A DNA stretch of 64,000 nt from Promicromonospora sukumoe 327MFSha3.1 (GCF_000385135.1 NZ_ARQM01000005.1:21340-85339); one strand, 5' to 3'; positions 8,337-16,321 are shown, counted from the first letter of the stretch. The notes: generated by a model not told the origin, from the sequence alone. A program made the numbers and translations.

Positions 8337-8654
8337 CTAAGGGAGGCCGGCCCTACCCACGGTTCTCGTACCCGGGTACGGACTTGCCGGAAATGCCGAG
8401 AGGTTCCCATCGACGAGCTCGATCCGAGCTGAACCGGCTGCCACGGTCGCAATGGGAGCTCCGCAGCGCCCGCAAGGTACGTCCGTCCCGAGTCCTGAGC
8501 CCATGAGCCGCGAGAGCGCATGCACCGAGGTACAGCGTCCGCAGCTCACCAGTGAGAGGACCGGTGCGGCCGTGAGCCAGCTCTGGAACCTCTCGGTGAT
8601 GGTCCGGCCAGGCACCTGCCGGCCTGTGTGGTGATTGTCGTATTGCTTGGTCAA
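8337..8654 (-). CDS. Hypothetical protein with paired CGRC motifs
   Basis: The frame starts at TTG (8654) with AAGGAG six bases upstream, which argues for a real gene. The 105-residue product carries two CGRC motifs about 23 residues apart (SCGRCTSVHAL and PCGRCGAPIAT), a spacing compatible with one zinc ribbon. No signal peptide or membrane helix is visible and I do not recognise a family. It stands alone between the divergent operators of the lacI-family gene and a gene-free stretch. Function unknown. Confidence 0.5.
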   Translation of the reverse strand: MTKQYDNHHTGRQVPGRTITERFQSWLTAAPVLSLVSCGRCTSVHALSRLMGSGLGTDVPCGRCGAPIATVAAGSARIELVDGNLSAFPASPYPGTRTVGRAGLP

Positions 8655-8913
8655 CTCGTGCTCCTTGTCAGGTCTGACGGCTCGAACCCGAGGTGCGTGT
8701 GCTGATACGTGAGTGCGGTGTGCGAATGGTGCGCAGCCTCATGTGTGGAGCCGAGCGGCTGAGATGCCGTCCTGAGTGTGCCGTCGCGGACGGGGTGGCC
8801 GTCCACGTTGCTCCATGCTCTGCCGGTGGTCTACCGACCTGATTGTTGGTGGTTGACGCCGGGGGCGATCTTTCTTTCCGCCGTGGTGGTGCCCGTGCAC
8901 GATGCGTTCCCAG
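8655..8913. other. Gene-free stretch
   Basis: No reading frame with a plausible start, ribosome site or family resemblance is seen on either strand. Short open frames here are arginine- and proline-rich shadows. No tRNA or repeat is apparent. Confidence 0.5.
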
Positions 8914-8940
8914 GCCTGGCACACGACGCGTCGTGCCTGG
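8914..8940 (-). terminator. Hairpin downstream of the MDR gene
   Basis: A near-perfect inverted repeat around ACGACGCGTCGT, with outer CCTGG and GGCAC/GTGCC pairs, sits 12 bases past the stop of the minus-strand MDR gene. There is no uridine tract, which is common for GC-rich actinobacterial terminators. Confidence 0.45.
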
Positions 8941-8952
8941 TGCCCGCCGCTG

Positions 8953-9870
8953 CTACGGACGAACCTGGATGATCGTCTTCCCCTTGACCCGCGTTGTGGG
9001 ATTCAGGGCGGCGACCGCGTCGTCGAGACTCGCCACGTTCGCGATGTTCGTCCGCAGCCGGCCGTCCCGGACACGCTGGACCAGCTCTCCCAGCTGTGCG
9101 CGGTCGGCCTCGACCACGAAGTCGACCGCGACGCCGTCGGCCGGGCGCGCCTCGGGTGGGCCCGCGATGCTCACGAGTGTTCCTCCGGCCCGGACCAGGG
9201 CGGCGGACCGCTTCTGGATGTCCCCGCCGATCATGTCGAAGACCAGATCCACCCCGCCGATCTCCTCGAGCTCGCTGCCGCCGAGGTCCACGAACTCCTG
9301 CGCTCCGAAGTCGAGCGCAGCCTCCCGGTCCGCGGTGCGTCCGGTGCCGATCACGTAGGCGCCTGCCTCGCGGGCGAGCTGCGTCACCATCGACCCGACC
9401 CCACCGGCCGCGCCATGGACGAGGACGCTCTGGCCGACGTCGAAGCGGCCGTGGACGAACAGGCCCTGCCATGCCGTCAGCCCCGAGATCGGCAGGCTCG
9501 CCCCCACCGTGAAGTCGACGTCACCGGGGAGCGGCGCGAGATTGCGGGCCTCGACGGCCACGTACTCGGCCAGCGTGCCGTCCCGGGTCCAGTCCGTCAG
9601 CCCGAACACCCGCTGGCCGACGGACAGGCCCCGCGTGCCGTACCCGAGCGCGCTCACCACTCCGGCGACCTCGTGCCCGGGGATGGACGGTGTCCGGTCA
9701 CGTCCCAGCCGGTCAGTCCATGTCCCCGGCCAGGTCAGCTCACCCGGAGTGAACCCTGACGCGTGGACCTGCACGACGACGTCGTTGCCCGCCGCCTCCG
9801 GCTCGGGACGGTCCGCCAAGGTCATCCCGGCCGGTCCCGCGGCCTCGTCCGTCACCACGATGGCTCTCAT
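8953..9870 (-). CDS. Quinone-oxidoreductase-like MDR enzyme
   Basis: The 305-residue medium-chain dehydrogenase/reductase lacks the catalytic-zinc and structural-zinc cysteines of alcohol dehydrogenases, so it fits the zinc-free NADPH:quinone or enone reductase branch. The GroES-like half contains TPSIPGHEVAGVV and the Rossmann half VLVHGAAGGVGSMVTQLAREAG, a nucleotide-binding glycine motif. The start is well placed behind AGGGAGG. A close paralogue with long identical blocks is encoded at 12776. It is divergent from the thioredoxin-Msr operon, with a shared inverted motif in between, so a role in electrophile or oxidative-stress detoxification is likely (inference). Confidence 0.85.
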   Translation of the reverse strand: MRAIVVTDEAAGPAGMTLADRPEPEAAGNDVVVQVHASGFTPGELTWPGTWTDRLGRDRTPSIPGHEVAGVVSALGYGTRGLSVGQRVFGLTDWTRDGTLAEYVAVEARNLAPLPGDVDFTVGASLPISGLTAWQGLFVHGRFDVGQSVLVHGAAGGVGSMVTQLAREAGAYVIGTGRTADREAALDFGAQEFVDLGGSELEEIGGVDLVFDMIGGDIQKRSAALVRAGGTLVSIAGPPEARPADGVAVDFVVEADRAQLGELVQRVRDGRLRTNIANVASLDDAVAALNPTTRVKGKTIIQVRP

Positions 9871-9945
9871 CGGGTGCCTCCCTGTCTCGTTGGTGTCTCC
9901 TCAACCGTATTTCGGCTCACCAGTGTTAGCGGCACCAGAGCCCGG

Positions 9946-10001
9946 CGTCTTACCGGCAGCCTGCGCGGAAGTTCAGCAGGAACGGGCGGTCCCGTAAGAC
10001 G
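9946..10001. promoter_or_regulatory. Inverted CGTCTTAC / GTAAGACG pair in a divergent promoter
   Basis: CGTCTTAC at 9946-9953 and its exact reverse complement at 9994-10001 flank a 40-base centre between the MDR gene and the thioredoxin operon. The same inverted pair occurs at 15620-15679 in another divergent gap of the redox island. It may bind a shared regulator; its identity is unknown. Confidence 0.5.
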
Positions 10002-10081
10002 ACGTGAGCCGGTGACACCCACCAGTCAAGGGTCGCGACGGAGGACGCGGACGCGACCACCGTTCCGGAGAGAGGGAGACC

Positions 10082-10444
10082 ATGACGACCATCGAGCTCA
10101 CCGACAGCAACTTCGCGAGCACGATCGAGGACAACGACATCGTCCTGGTGGACTTCTGGGCCACCTGGTGTGGCCCGTGCCGCCAGTTCGCGCCGATCTT
10201 CGAGGCGTCCGCGAAGAAGAACCCCGGGGTCGTCCACGGCAAGCTCGACACCGAGGCGGCCGAGCGCACGGCGGCGGCCGCCGGCATCACGGCCATCCCG
10301 ACCCTGATGGCCTTCCGTGAGGGTGTGCTGGTCTTCAACCAGGCTGGTGCCCTGCCCGCCGCAGCTCTCGCGGAGGTCGTCGACACGGTCAAGAACCTCG
10401 ACATGGACGACGTCCGCAAGGATCTCGCGGCCCAGGGCGGCTGA
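10082..10444 (+). CDS. trxA: Thioredoxin
   Basis: The 120-residue thioredoxin has the canonical redox site WCGPC at residues 29-33 and the cis-proline motif AIPTLMAF. It starts behind GAGAGGGAG. As the first gene before msrB and msrA, it would supply electrons to recycle the methionine sulfoxide reductases. The protein is slightly longer than typical (about 108) owing to a C-terminal [13 protein letters not shown] tail. Whether it is the main cellular thioredoxin or a dedicated one cannot be told. Confidence 0.9.
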   Translation: MTTIELTDSNFASTIEDNDIVLVDFWATWCGPCRQFAPIFEASAKKNPGVVHGKLDTEAAERTAAAAGITAIPTLMAFREGVLVFNQAGALPAAALAEVVDTVKNLDMDDVRKDLAAQGG

Positions 10445-10538
10445 CCTTCCACGTACTTCGAGGAGCGGGACCACAACCGGGCCCCACCACGTTGTCCTGA
10501 GTGACAGCAACACGCACCGGTGCCAGAAAGGAACTGAC

Positions 10539-11012
10539 ATGGCACACGACTACAGCACGTCGCCCGAGGCGCTGCGCCGACTGAGCGAGACGCAGTTCCG
10601 GGTCACGCAGGAGGGTGGGACGGAGCCGGCGTTCCGCAACAAGTACTGGGACAACCACGAGCCCGGTATCTACGTCGACGTGGTCTCCGGCCAGCCCCTG
10701 TTCTCCTCGACCGACAAGTACGACAGCGGCACGGGCTGGCCGAGCTTCACGAAGCCGATCGGCCGTGGCACCGTCCGTTCCGTGACGGACAGCTCGTACG
10801 GGATGGTGCGGACCGAGGTGCGCTCGACCGGCGCCGACAGCCACCTGGGGCACCTCTTCGGCGACGGTCCCGCGGATCGGGGAGGCGAGCGGTACTGCAT
10901 GAACTCGGCGGCGCTGCGCTTCGTGCCGGTCGCCGAGCTGGAGGCGCAGGGTTACGGGGAGTATCTGGCACTGTTCACCCCCGACACGAACGGAGAAGTG
11001 GAGAACTCATGA
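10539..11012 (+). CDS. msrB: Peptide-methionine (R)-S-oxide reductase MsrB
   Basis: The 157-residue protein reduces methionine-R-sulfoxide in proteins. The catalytic Cys120 lies in [11 protein letters not shown], and blocks [15 protein letters not shown] and GWPSFTKPI are typical. It lacks the two CxxC zinc motifs of zinc-type MsrBs. The position that carries the resolving cysteine in many members (SGCGWPSF) is Thr65 here, so recycling may use another cysteine or thioredoxin directly. The start follows AGAAAGGA. It overlaps msrA by four bases. Confidence 0.93.
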   Translation: MAHDYSTSPEALRRLSETQFRVTQEGGTEPAFRNKYWDNHEPGIYVDVVSGQPLFSSTDKYDSGTGWPSFTKPIGRGTVRSVTDSSYGMVRTEVRSTGADSHLGHLFGDGPADRGGERYCMNSAALRFVPVAELEAQGYGEYLALFTPDTNGEVENS

Positions 11013-11569
11013 GCAGCGGAACCAACGACACCGGACAGGTCACCCGCACGCCGGGCACCGAGACGGCCGTCCTTGCCGGCGGATGCTTCTGGGGCATGGA
11101 GGATCTCGTCCGCCGGCAGCCCGGCGTCCTGGCCACCCGCGTCGGCTATACCGGTGGCCGGAACGAGCACGCGACCTACCGGAACCATCCCGGGCACGCC
11201 GAGGCCGTGGAGATCGTCTTCGACCCGAGCGCGACGACCTACCGCGACGTCCTGGCCTTCTTCTTCCAGATCCACGACCCGTCAACCCTTGACCGTCAGG
11301 GCAACGACGTCGGCAGCAGCTACCGCTCGGCGATCTTCCCGCTCACCACCGAGCAGGAGAGGGTCGCGCGCGACACGATCGCCGACGTCGACGCGTCCGG
11401 CCTCTGGCCCGGAAAGGCGGTGACCACGGTCGAGCCCGCGGGGCCGTTCTGGGAGGCCGAACCCGAGCACCAGGGGTACCTGATCACCTACCCGAACGGC
11501 TACACCTGCCACTTCCCGCGTCCTGGCTGGGTGCTTCCCCGGCGCAGCACGACGGTGACCGAGGCCTGA
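11009..11569 (+). CDS. msrA: Peptide-methionine (S)-S-oxide reductase MsrA
   Basis: The 186-residue enzyme reduces methionine-S-sulfoxide. The active-site motif GGCFWG carries the nucleophile Cys26. [24 protein letters not shown] and [10 protein letters not shown] are the standard substrate-pocket blocks. A cysteine near the C-terminus ([10 protein letters not shown]) could act in disulfide exchange. The ATGA overlap with msrB makes a thioredoxin-MsrB-MsrA operon covering both sulfoxide stereoisomers. A hairpin at 11580 ends the unit. Confidence 0.94.
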   Translation: MSSGTNDTGQVTRTPGTETAVLAGGCFWGMEDLVRRQPGVLATRVGYTGGRNEHATYRNHPGHAEAVEIVFDPSATTYRDVLAFFFQIHDPSTLDRQGNDVGSSYRSAIFPLTTEQERVARDTIADVDASGLWPGKAVTTVEPAGPFWEAEPEHQGYLITYPNGYTCHFPRPGWVLPRRSTTVTEA

Positions 11570-11579
11570 GGAACGGGGC

Positions 11580-11612
11580 CGACGCGGCGCTCCCTACCGG
11601 CGCGCCGCGTCG
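11580..11612. terminator. Hairpin between convergent msrA and GNAT genes
   Basis: Eleven-base arms CGACGCGGCGC and GCGCCGCGTCG enclose a loop that contains the TAG stop of the minus-strand GNAT gene. It can fold on both transcripts. There is no T-run. Confidence 0.55.
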
Positions 11613-12157
11613 AGGTCGCCCTTGCGCACCCTGAAGACCTGGAGCCGCAGGTCGTAGTACTTCGTCGTCTCGCCGACCCACTCCATGCCGATCTCGCGGG
11701 CGGTGCTGATCCCGTGGTCGTTGGCGGGACGGACGACGGCGAACACCTCCTCCTCGCCATGGGAGAACGCATAGTGCGCGAGGGCGTGACCGGCCTCGGA
11801 GCCCAGGCCCCGGCCCCAGGCGGACGGCGCGAACTGGTAGCCGAGCTCGAGGTCTTCCCCCTCCGGGGGCAGGCCGAGGATCTGCCCCGAGCCGATCAGC
11901 TCGCCGCTCTCGAGGTCGTCGATCGCCCAGCGGCCCGTGGGCCGTCCCGTCCCGGTCTGTTCCGAGACCCAGCGGTCGATGACCTCGCGCATCCGCTCGG
12001 GGTCCTCGACCCGGCCCATCGCGGGAGCGAGCCAGCGCGCGACGTCGGCCTCCCCGTAGATCGCCAGCGCGCCGACGGCGTCGTCCGCCTGCCAGCGCCG
12101 CAGGCGAATGTGCTCGGTGACGATCGTGGTGCCGTCGATGGTGACTCGATGGCTCAT
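11594..12157 (-). CDS. GNAT acetyltransferase (RimJ/RimL-like)
   Basis: The 187-residue protein has the GNAT fold signature: IRLRRWQADDAVGALAIYGEADVARWL at the N-terminus, the acetyl-CoA loop region YQFAPSAWGRGLGSEAGHALAHYAF (Q/R-x-x-G-x-G/A) and VRPANDHGISTAREIGMEWVGE. The start chosen has GAGGAGGAACC directly upstream; an upstream in-frame extension is basic and lacks a ribosome site. The acceptor is unknown; relatives acetylate ribosomal-protein N-termini or small amines. It is convergent with msrA and divergent from the small GNAT gene at 12331. Confidence 0.85.
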   Translation of the reverse strand: MSHRVTIDGTTIVTEHIRLRRWQADDAVGALAIYGEADVARWLAPAMGRVEDPERMREVIDRWVSEQTGTGRPTGRWAIDDLESGELIGSGQILGLPPEGEDLELGYQFAPSAWGRGLGSEAGHALAHYAFSHGEEEVFAVVRPANDHGISTAREIGMEWVGETTKYYDLRLQVFRVRKGDLDAARR

Positions 12158-12330
12158 GGTTCCTCCTCGCGCCCGGGCCGGCTGGACACCGGGACTGACA
12201 TTCCATCGCGCATCGCCCGGTCGCGCACGCCTCACGCACCGGCGTATGGATCGCGCGCGGCGTGCCACTAACGATGATGGGCGTATCGACGTCCCCACCA
12301 GGCAACCCCGTGAACCGAAAGGGCTCTCTC

Positions 12331-12708
12331 ATGACTGATCCGGACGACCAGCAGGTCCTGATGGCGGAGGTCGCCGTCGATCACGACCAGCCCCTCGAGC
12401 TGACGATCGCCAGGGACGACAAGACCGGCCTCTACGACGCCACCGCCGGCGGCCGGCAGGTGGGCGGGCTGACCTTCGAGGACGACGGTGACCGGGTCGT
12501 GCTCGTCGCCGTGTCCGTTCTTCCGCAGTTCCGCGGGCAGGGCGCCGCTACGCAGCTGATCAGGCACGTCCTGGACGACCTCCGAGGGCAGGGCAGGACG
12601 GCCACGGTCCTGTGCCCGATCGTGCGGACCTTCATCGACAAGCACACCGAGTACCAGGACGTCGTCGACCGGGCGCACCCCGGCGTCGTGAAGGTGGCGC
12701 CGCGGTGA
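12331..12708 (+). CDS. Small GNAT-fold protein (YjdJ/GTF-CG type)
   Basis: The 125-residue protein matches the compact GCN5-related family of about 90-110 residues: VLVAVSVLPQFRGQGAATQLIRHVLDDLRGQGRTATVLCPIVRTFIDKHTEYQDVV. The RGQGAATQLI loop binds acetyl-CoA and the late cysteine LCP is family-typical. The start follows GAAAGGG. Physiological acceptors of this family are not well defined. It sits between redox genes without an overlap that would show an operon. Confidence 0.85.
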   Translation: MTDPDDQQVLMAEVAVDHDQPLELTIARDDKTGLYDATAGGRQVGGLTFEDDGDRVVLVAVSVLPQFRGQGAATQLIRHVLDDLRGQGRTATVLCPIVRTFIDKHTEYQDVVDRAHPGVVKVAPR

Positions 12709-12775
12709 CTACCTCCTCCAGGGCCGCGGTGGCTCTGACGAAGCAGTCCGAGAGACAGCAGTGAAGGAGAGACAC

Positions 12776-13720
12776 ATGAGAGCGATCGTGGTGACCGACC
12801 CCGCGGCGGGACGAGCGGGCATGAGGCTGGTCGAGCGACCCCGTCCGGATGCCGAGCGGCTCGCGAGCCTCGACGGTGCCAGCTACGGCGACGTGGTCGT
12901 CGAGGTCCACGCGTCGGGGTTCACCGGGAACGAGCTGGAGTGGCCCTCGACCTGGGTGGACCGCCTCGGCCGCGACCGCACGCCCTCGATCCCGGGCCAC
13001 GAGGTCGCCGGCGTGATCACGTCGCTGGGCTACGGGACGGCGGGACTCTCGGTCGGGCAGCGGGTGTTCGGCCTGACGGACTGGACCCGTGACGGCACTC
13101 TCGCGGAGTACGTCGTGGTCGAGGCCCGCAACCTTGCCGCGCTCCCGGGCGACGTCGACTTCGTGGCGGGGGCCGGCGTCGCGATGACCGGACTGACGGC
13201 GTGGCAGGGGCTGTTCGAGCACGGGCGCCTCGTCACGGGGCAGAGCGTCCTCGTGCACGGCGCGGCCGGCGCCGTCGGATCGATGGCGGCCCAGCTCGCA
13301 CGCGAACGTGGTGCCCACGTCATCGGGACCGGGCGCGCCGCCCATCGTCAGGCGGCGTTCGACCACGGCGTGCACGAGTTCGTGGACCTGGAGAACGAGG
13401 AGCTGACCGAGGTCGGCGACGTCGACCTCGTGCTCGACGTCTTCGGGGGCGAGATCGGCAACCGTTCCGCGGGCCTGGTGCGCCCCGGCGGGACGCTGGT
13501 GAGCATCGCCGGCAGCCCCGAGGTGCGACCGGTCGAGGGCCGGACCGTGGACTTCGTCGTCGTGTCCGAACGGGCGCAGCTGAACGAGATCGCCCGGCGG
13601 GTCCACGAGGGTCGGCTGCGGCCGAACATCGGCCGGACCGTGGATCTTGAGGACGCTGTCGCCGCGTTCACCTCGACCGAGCCGTTCAGCGGGAAGATGG
13701 TCGTCCGGGTCCGCGGTTGA
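12776..13720 (+). CDS. Quinone-oxidoreductase-like MDR enzyme, paralogue of 8953-9870
   Basis: The 314-residue zinc-free MDR shares long blocks with the enzyme at 8953, including GRDRTPSIPGHEVAGV and QRVFGLTDWTRDGTLAEYV. It has about ten extra residues near position 25-35. The NAD(P)-binding loop is VLVHGAAGAVGSMAAQLARE. A GTG five codons upstream is ignored because AAGGAGAG sits seven bases before the chosen ATG. Likely substrates are quinones or enones (family inference). The two copies bracket the thioredoxin/Msr and GNAT genes in opposite orientation. Confidence 0.85.
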   Translation: MRAIVVTDPAAGRAGMRLVERPRPDAERLASLDGASYGDVVVEVHASGFTGNELEWPSTWVDRLGRDRTPSIPGHEVAGVITSLGYGTAGLSVGQRVFGLTDWTRDGTLAEYVVVEARNLAALPGDVDFVAGAGVAMTGLTAWQGLFEHGRLVTGQSVLVHGAAGAVGSMAAQLARERGAHVIGTGRAAHRQAAFDHGVHEFVDLENEELTEVGDVDLVLDVFGGEIGNRSAGLVRPGGTLVSIAGSPEVRPVEGRTVDFVVVSERAQLNEIARRVHEGRLRPNIGRTVDLEDAVAAFTSTEPFSGKMVVRVRG

Positions 13721-13751
13721 GCCGCTTGCGTTCCGCCGGCCCGACGGCGGT

Positions 13752-13777
13752 GCGGACCACGGTCGACCGTGCTCCGC
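13752..13777. terminator. Long palindrome between convergent genes
   Basis: A 26-base palindrome centred on CACGGTCGACCGTG with outer GCGGA/TCCGC pairs and one mismatched pair lies between the convergent MDR and flavin-reductase genes. It probably acts as a bidirectional terminator. Confidence 0.45.
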
Positions 13778-13848
13778 GCCGCCCGGTCAGCTGCGCGGCT
13801 CGATGGTGTCCGGCCCCGCGAGGCCGAGGGGGTCGAGGTGGTTCGACA

Positions 13849-14613
13849 TCAGAGCCCCCCGAATCGTTCGGTGAGGATGTCCGTGGTGGCGTGGCCGAGG
13901 TCCAGCAGCCAGGCGGCGACGGTCTCCGTGAAGCCGGTCGACCCGCACACGTAGATGCGGGGCCGTTCCGACGCCGGGATCGTGCTCGCGGCCAGTGAGT
14001 CCCGCGTGAGGCGTCCCACGGTGCCCGACCAGCCCGTCGGCGCCTGGCGGGTGTAGGCGTGCGTGACCTGGAAGGACGGTCCGGCCAGCTCCGTGAGCTC
14101 GGCGGCGAAGAAGGCGTCGGCGGGCGTGCGGACCGAGTAGAGCAGCTGGAAGGGCGTGGAGTCCCCGGCGAGGTCGTGCGCCACGGCCATCGCATACAGG
14201 GGGACGACGCCGGAGCCGCCGGCGATCAGCTGCACCGGCCGGTCGCTCTGACCCGGACGCCAGACGAAGTAGGACCCCAGCGGTCCGTGGACCTCCAGCG
14301 TGTCACCGGGCCGTGCCTCGTTGACCAGGAACGGTGAGACCTCGCCGTCGGGCAGCTCGTCGATCGCGAGGATGACGTGGCCCCACGGCGAGGAGGAGGC
14401 GATCGAGTAGGAGCGGCTGGCCTGGTACCCGTCGGGCGCGGTCAGGCGCACGTCGAGGTGGGAACCGGGCTCGCTGCCGGGCCAGGTCGGGACGGCCAGC
14501 GTCATCCGGACCGAGTGGGGTGTCTCAGCTCGGGTCTCGACGATCGTGGCGGTGTGCCAGGTGCTGCGCATGCGGTGCTGGACGGGCTGGGCCGTCGAAG
14601 GGGGCGTGTTCAC
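13849..14613 (-). CDS. Ferredoxin-reductase-type flavoprotein
   Basis: The 254-residue protein has an FAD domain with the motif SRSYSIASS and an NAD-binding domain beginning LIAGGSGVVPLYAM, then YVCGSTGFTETVAAWLLDLG. It lacks an iron-sulfur domain. The GTG start overlaps the stop of the molybdopterin oxidoreductase gene (GTGA), with AAGGAG about ten bases upstream, so the two are co-translated. Pairing implies that it exchanges electrons between NAD(P)H and the molybdenum enzyme (inference from operon structure). Confidence 0.88.
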   Translation of the reverse strand: MNTPPSTAQPVQHRMRSTWHTATIVETRAETPHSVRMTLAVPTWPGSEPGSHLDVRLTAPDGYQASRSYSIASSSPWGHVILAIDELPDGEVSPFLVNEARPGDTLEVHGPLGSYFVWRPGQSDRPVQLIAGGSGVVPLYAMAVAHDLAGDSTPFQLLYSVRTPADAFFAAELTELAGPSFQVTHAYTRQAPTGWSGTVGRLTRDSLAASTIPASERPRIYVCGSTGFTETVAAWLLDLGHATTDILTERFGGL

Positions 14614-15203
14614 CGGTACCGCTGCTCCTTCCGCGGGTCGCCGTGGACGTGGTAGCCGTACCGTTCCCAGAAGCCCGGGTCGTTGGTCGGCATCATGGTC
14701 AGGCCCCGGACCCACTTGGCGCTCTTCCAGAAGTACAGGTGCGGCACGAGCAGCCGGGCCGGCCCGCCGTGCTCCGGCTGCAGGGGCTGGCCCTCCGCCT
14801 CGGTCGCGATCCAGGCCTTGCCGCCCACCAGGTCCTCCAGGGGCAGGTTCGTGGTGTAGCCGCCGTAGGAGTGAGCCATGACGTAGCGGTGCTCGGAGCG
14901 GATGTTCTCGAGGATCTTGTCGAGGCTCACCCCGCGCCAGGCCATGTCGAGCTTGGACCAGTGGGTGACGCAGTGGATGTCCACTGTTACGTCCTCGACC
15001 CCGAGCGCGTGGAGCTCGTCCCAGCTCCAGCGGTGGTCGGTGCCGGTCTCGTCCTGGACGGTGAGCTCCCATTCCGCGGTCTCGACGTGCGGGGTGGGTC
15101 CGGCGCTGAGCACGGGCCACTTGTCGACCTTGGTCTGTCCTGGTGGCAGGCGGGTGTCTGCGTGGCCTCTTCGGCCGGAGAACCCACGGGTCGCGAACGA
15201 CAT
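14610..15203 (-). CDS. Sulfite-oxidase-like molybdopterin oxidoreductase
   Basis: The 197-residue protein is the compact cytoplasmic form of the SUOX-fold family. DVTVDIHCVTHWSKLDMAWRGVSL carries the conserved Cys that ligates molybdenum, and MAHSYGGYTTNLPLEDL, PARLLVPHLYFWKSAKWVRGL and DPGFWERYGYHVHGDP follow. No Tat or Sec signal is seen, unlike MsrP/YedY. Its substrate is unknown; sulfoxide reduction is an attractive idea beside msrA/msrB but is inference. It overlaps the flavin-reductase gene and is preceded by a small zinc-finger gene. Confidence 0.85.
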   Translation of the reverse strand: MSFATRGFSGRRGHADTRLPPGQTKVDKWPVLSAGPTPHVETAEWELTVQDETGTDHRWSWDELHALGVEDVTVDIHCVTHWSKLDMAWRGVSLDKILENIRSEHRYVMAHSYGGYTTNLPLEDLVGGKAWIATEAEGQPLQPEHGGPARLLVPHLYFWKSAKWVRGLTMMPTNDPGFWERYGYHVHGDPRKEQRYR

Positions 15204-15260
15204 CTCTACTCCGATCTGTGCTGGTGGCCCACTGGGCCTGGTCTGGTCCGGCGGTGGTTC

Positions 15261-15509
15261 TCAGTCGGTTGTGTGCCCGATCGCGGCGATCAGCCCGGTG
15301 AGGTCGTCCTGGCAGTCGGCGCAGGACTCCAGGTGGGTCGCGACGCCCGGAAGGAGCGTCGCGGGCGCGCCAACGGCGATGGTGAGCTCTGCGTAGACGT
15401 CGAGGTCCAGCCGGCACCGCGTGCAGCCGGGATCCCCGGGATCGGCCCGGAGGAAGCCGTCAAGCCTCGTCCAGGGCCCGTCGCCGGATACCCCGGGGCC
15501 GTCTCCCAT
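15261..15509 (-). CDS. Small zf-HC2-like zinc-finger protein
   Basis: The 82-residue protein has two cysteine pairs, CTRCRLDLDVYAE and HLESCADCQDDL, and an H-x3-C-x2-C element like anti-sigma zinc fingers. There is no membrane segment. It lies just upstream of the molybdopterin oxidoreductase on the same strand. The ECF sigma gene at 16322 is only 800 bases away, so a soluble anti-sigma or redox-sensing role is possible but unproven. The start has GGGAG close upstream. Confidence 0.65.
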   Translation of the reverse strand: MGDGPGVSGDGPWTRLDGFLRADPGDPGCTRCRLDLDVYAELTIAVGAPATLLPGVATHLESCADCQDDLTGLIAAIGHTTD

Positions 15510-15619
15510 GCCTCTCCCATCCCGAACGTGGCGGACCGCTCCTCACGTGCTCGCCGGGCCCGCGCCGGCACCGCGCGCTGAACGGGCACTTCACGGGGTG
15601 AGTGGACGTCCGCTCGCGC

Positions 15620-15679
15620 TGTCTTACGTCGTGCACCGAGATGCTCCGGGAGGCGCTCCTGTGCGGGCGTCGTAAGACG
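15620..15679. promoter_or_regulatory. Second inverted GTCTTAC / GTAAGAC pair
   Basis: TGTCTTACG at 15620-15628 and CGTAAGACG at 15671-15679 are inverted copies of the motif seen at 9946-10001. They lie between the divergent zinc-finger/molybdenum-enzyme operon and the gene at 15754. The half-sites are 51 bp apart, against 47 at the first locus. Confidence 0.5.
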
Positions 15680-15753
15680 CCTCGCGCCGAGGCGACTAAC
15701 GGCGAGAGACGGCCGAGTGGCACGGCACCGACGAAGCGTCGAAGGAGAACCCG

Positions 15754-16083
15754 ATGGCAGGCGTGCAGCAAGACGACACCGAGTACGGCGAGCCGATCAC
15801 GGCCCAGGAGATGTCGGCGGCGCTCACCGCAGGAACGCTGATCTACGCCGACGGCGCGAACCAGACTTTTGCTGCGGACGGTCAGCGAACGACCTATGTC
15901 GAACGCGGCTCATCGACACAGGGCACCTGGGAGATCCTCGGCGACGGCACGTTCTCGTCGTTCTGGCCGCCGGACTACCGCGCCACCTACCTCGTGCGCT
16001 GGATCATGCAGCGCGGGGTCCGGATCGGGATCAGCTTCACCGACACCCACAGCGGCAGCCGGTTCGACGGCCTGTACCGGTAG
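15754..16083 (+). CDS. Hypothetical protein
   Basis: The 109-residue soluble protein starts behind AAGGAG. The core GQRTTYVERGSSTQGTWEILGDGTFSSFWPPDYRATYLVRW looks like a small beta-barrel or lipocalin-type fold, with repeated G-x-W and F-x-S strands. I do not recognise a family. Sharing the inverted GTCTTAC motif region with the molybdenum enzyme operon suggests co-regulation with the redox genes. Confidence 0.6.
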   Translation: MAGVQQDDTEYGEPITAQEMSAALTAGTLIYADGANQTFAADGQRTTYVERGSSTQGTWEILGDGTFSSFWPPDYRATYLVRWIMQRGVRIGISFTDTHSGSRFDGLYR

Positions 16084-16162
16084 CGGTCGAGCGCCGACGT
16101 CGTCCCACCGCGTGAGCGACCCCGGAGTGAACCGGGCAGTTCGGGCGCTGCGGTTCAATATT

Positions 16163-16176
16163 GGACTCAATAGTCC
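16163..16176. promoter_or_regulatory. Palindromic operator upstream of the ECF sigma gene, copy 1
   Basis: GGACTCAATAGTCC is a palindrome with perfect 5-base arms in an AT-rich pocket. A second copy with 11 of 14 identical bases is centred 52 bp downstream, five helical turns away. It is a likely binding site for a dimeric regulator. Confidence 0.55.
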
Positions 16177-16214
16177 TGTGTACGTTGCAGTCGCAGCGAT
16201 CATCGACCTTGTCT

Positions 16215-16228
16215 GGACCCTAGAGTCC
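16215..16228. promoter_or_regulatory. Palindromic operator upstream of the ECF sigma gene, copy 2
   Basis: GGACCCTAGAGTCC matches the copy at 16163 in the GGAC and AGTCC arms. The same-face spacing suggests cooperative binding. The TetR protein encoded at 17495 is a nearby candidate ligand (inference). Confidence 0.5.
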
Positions 16229-16321
16229 GGTTTACGGTGTGGCGACGCCCTCGGTTCGAGGCGTGCACGGACATGTCCGCGCGGGTCTCTCCCCGCACGC
16301 GGGCCAGGAGGGTGGGACGCG

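Noticed and set aside
9946..10001. GTAAGAC/GTCTTAC as an ECF sigma promoter
   Set aside because: No consistent -35 or -10 partner at 16-18 bp occurs on either strand across the four half-sites; the inverted arrangement suits a binding protein better.
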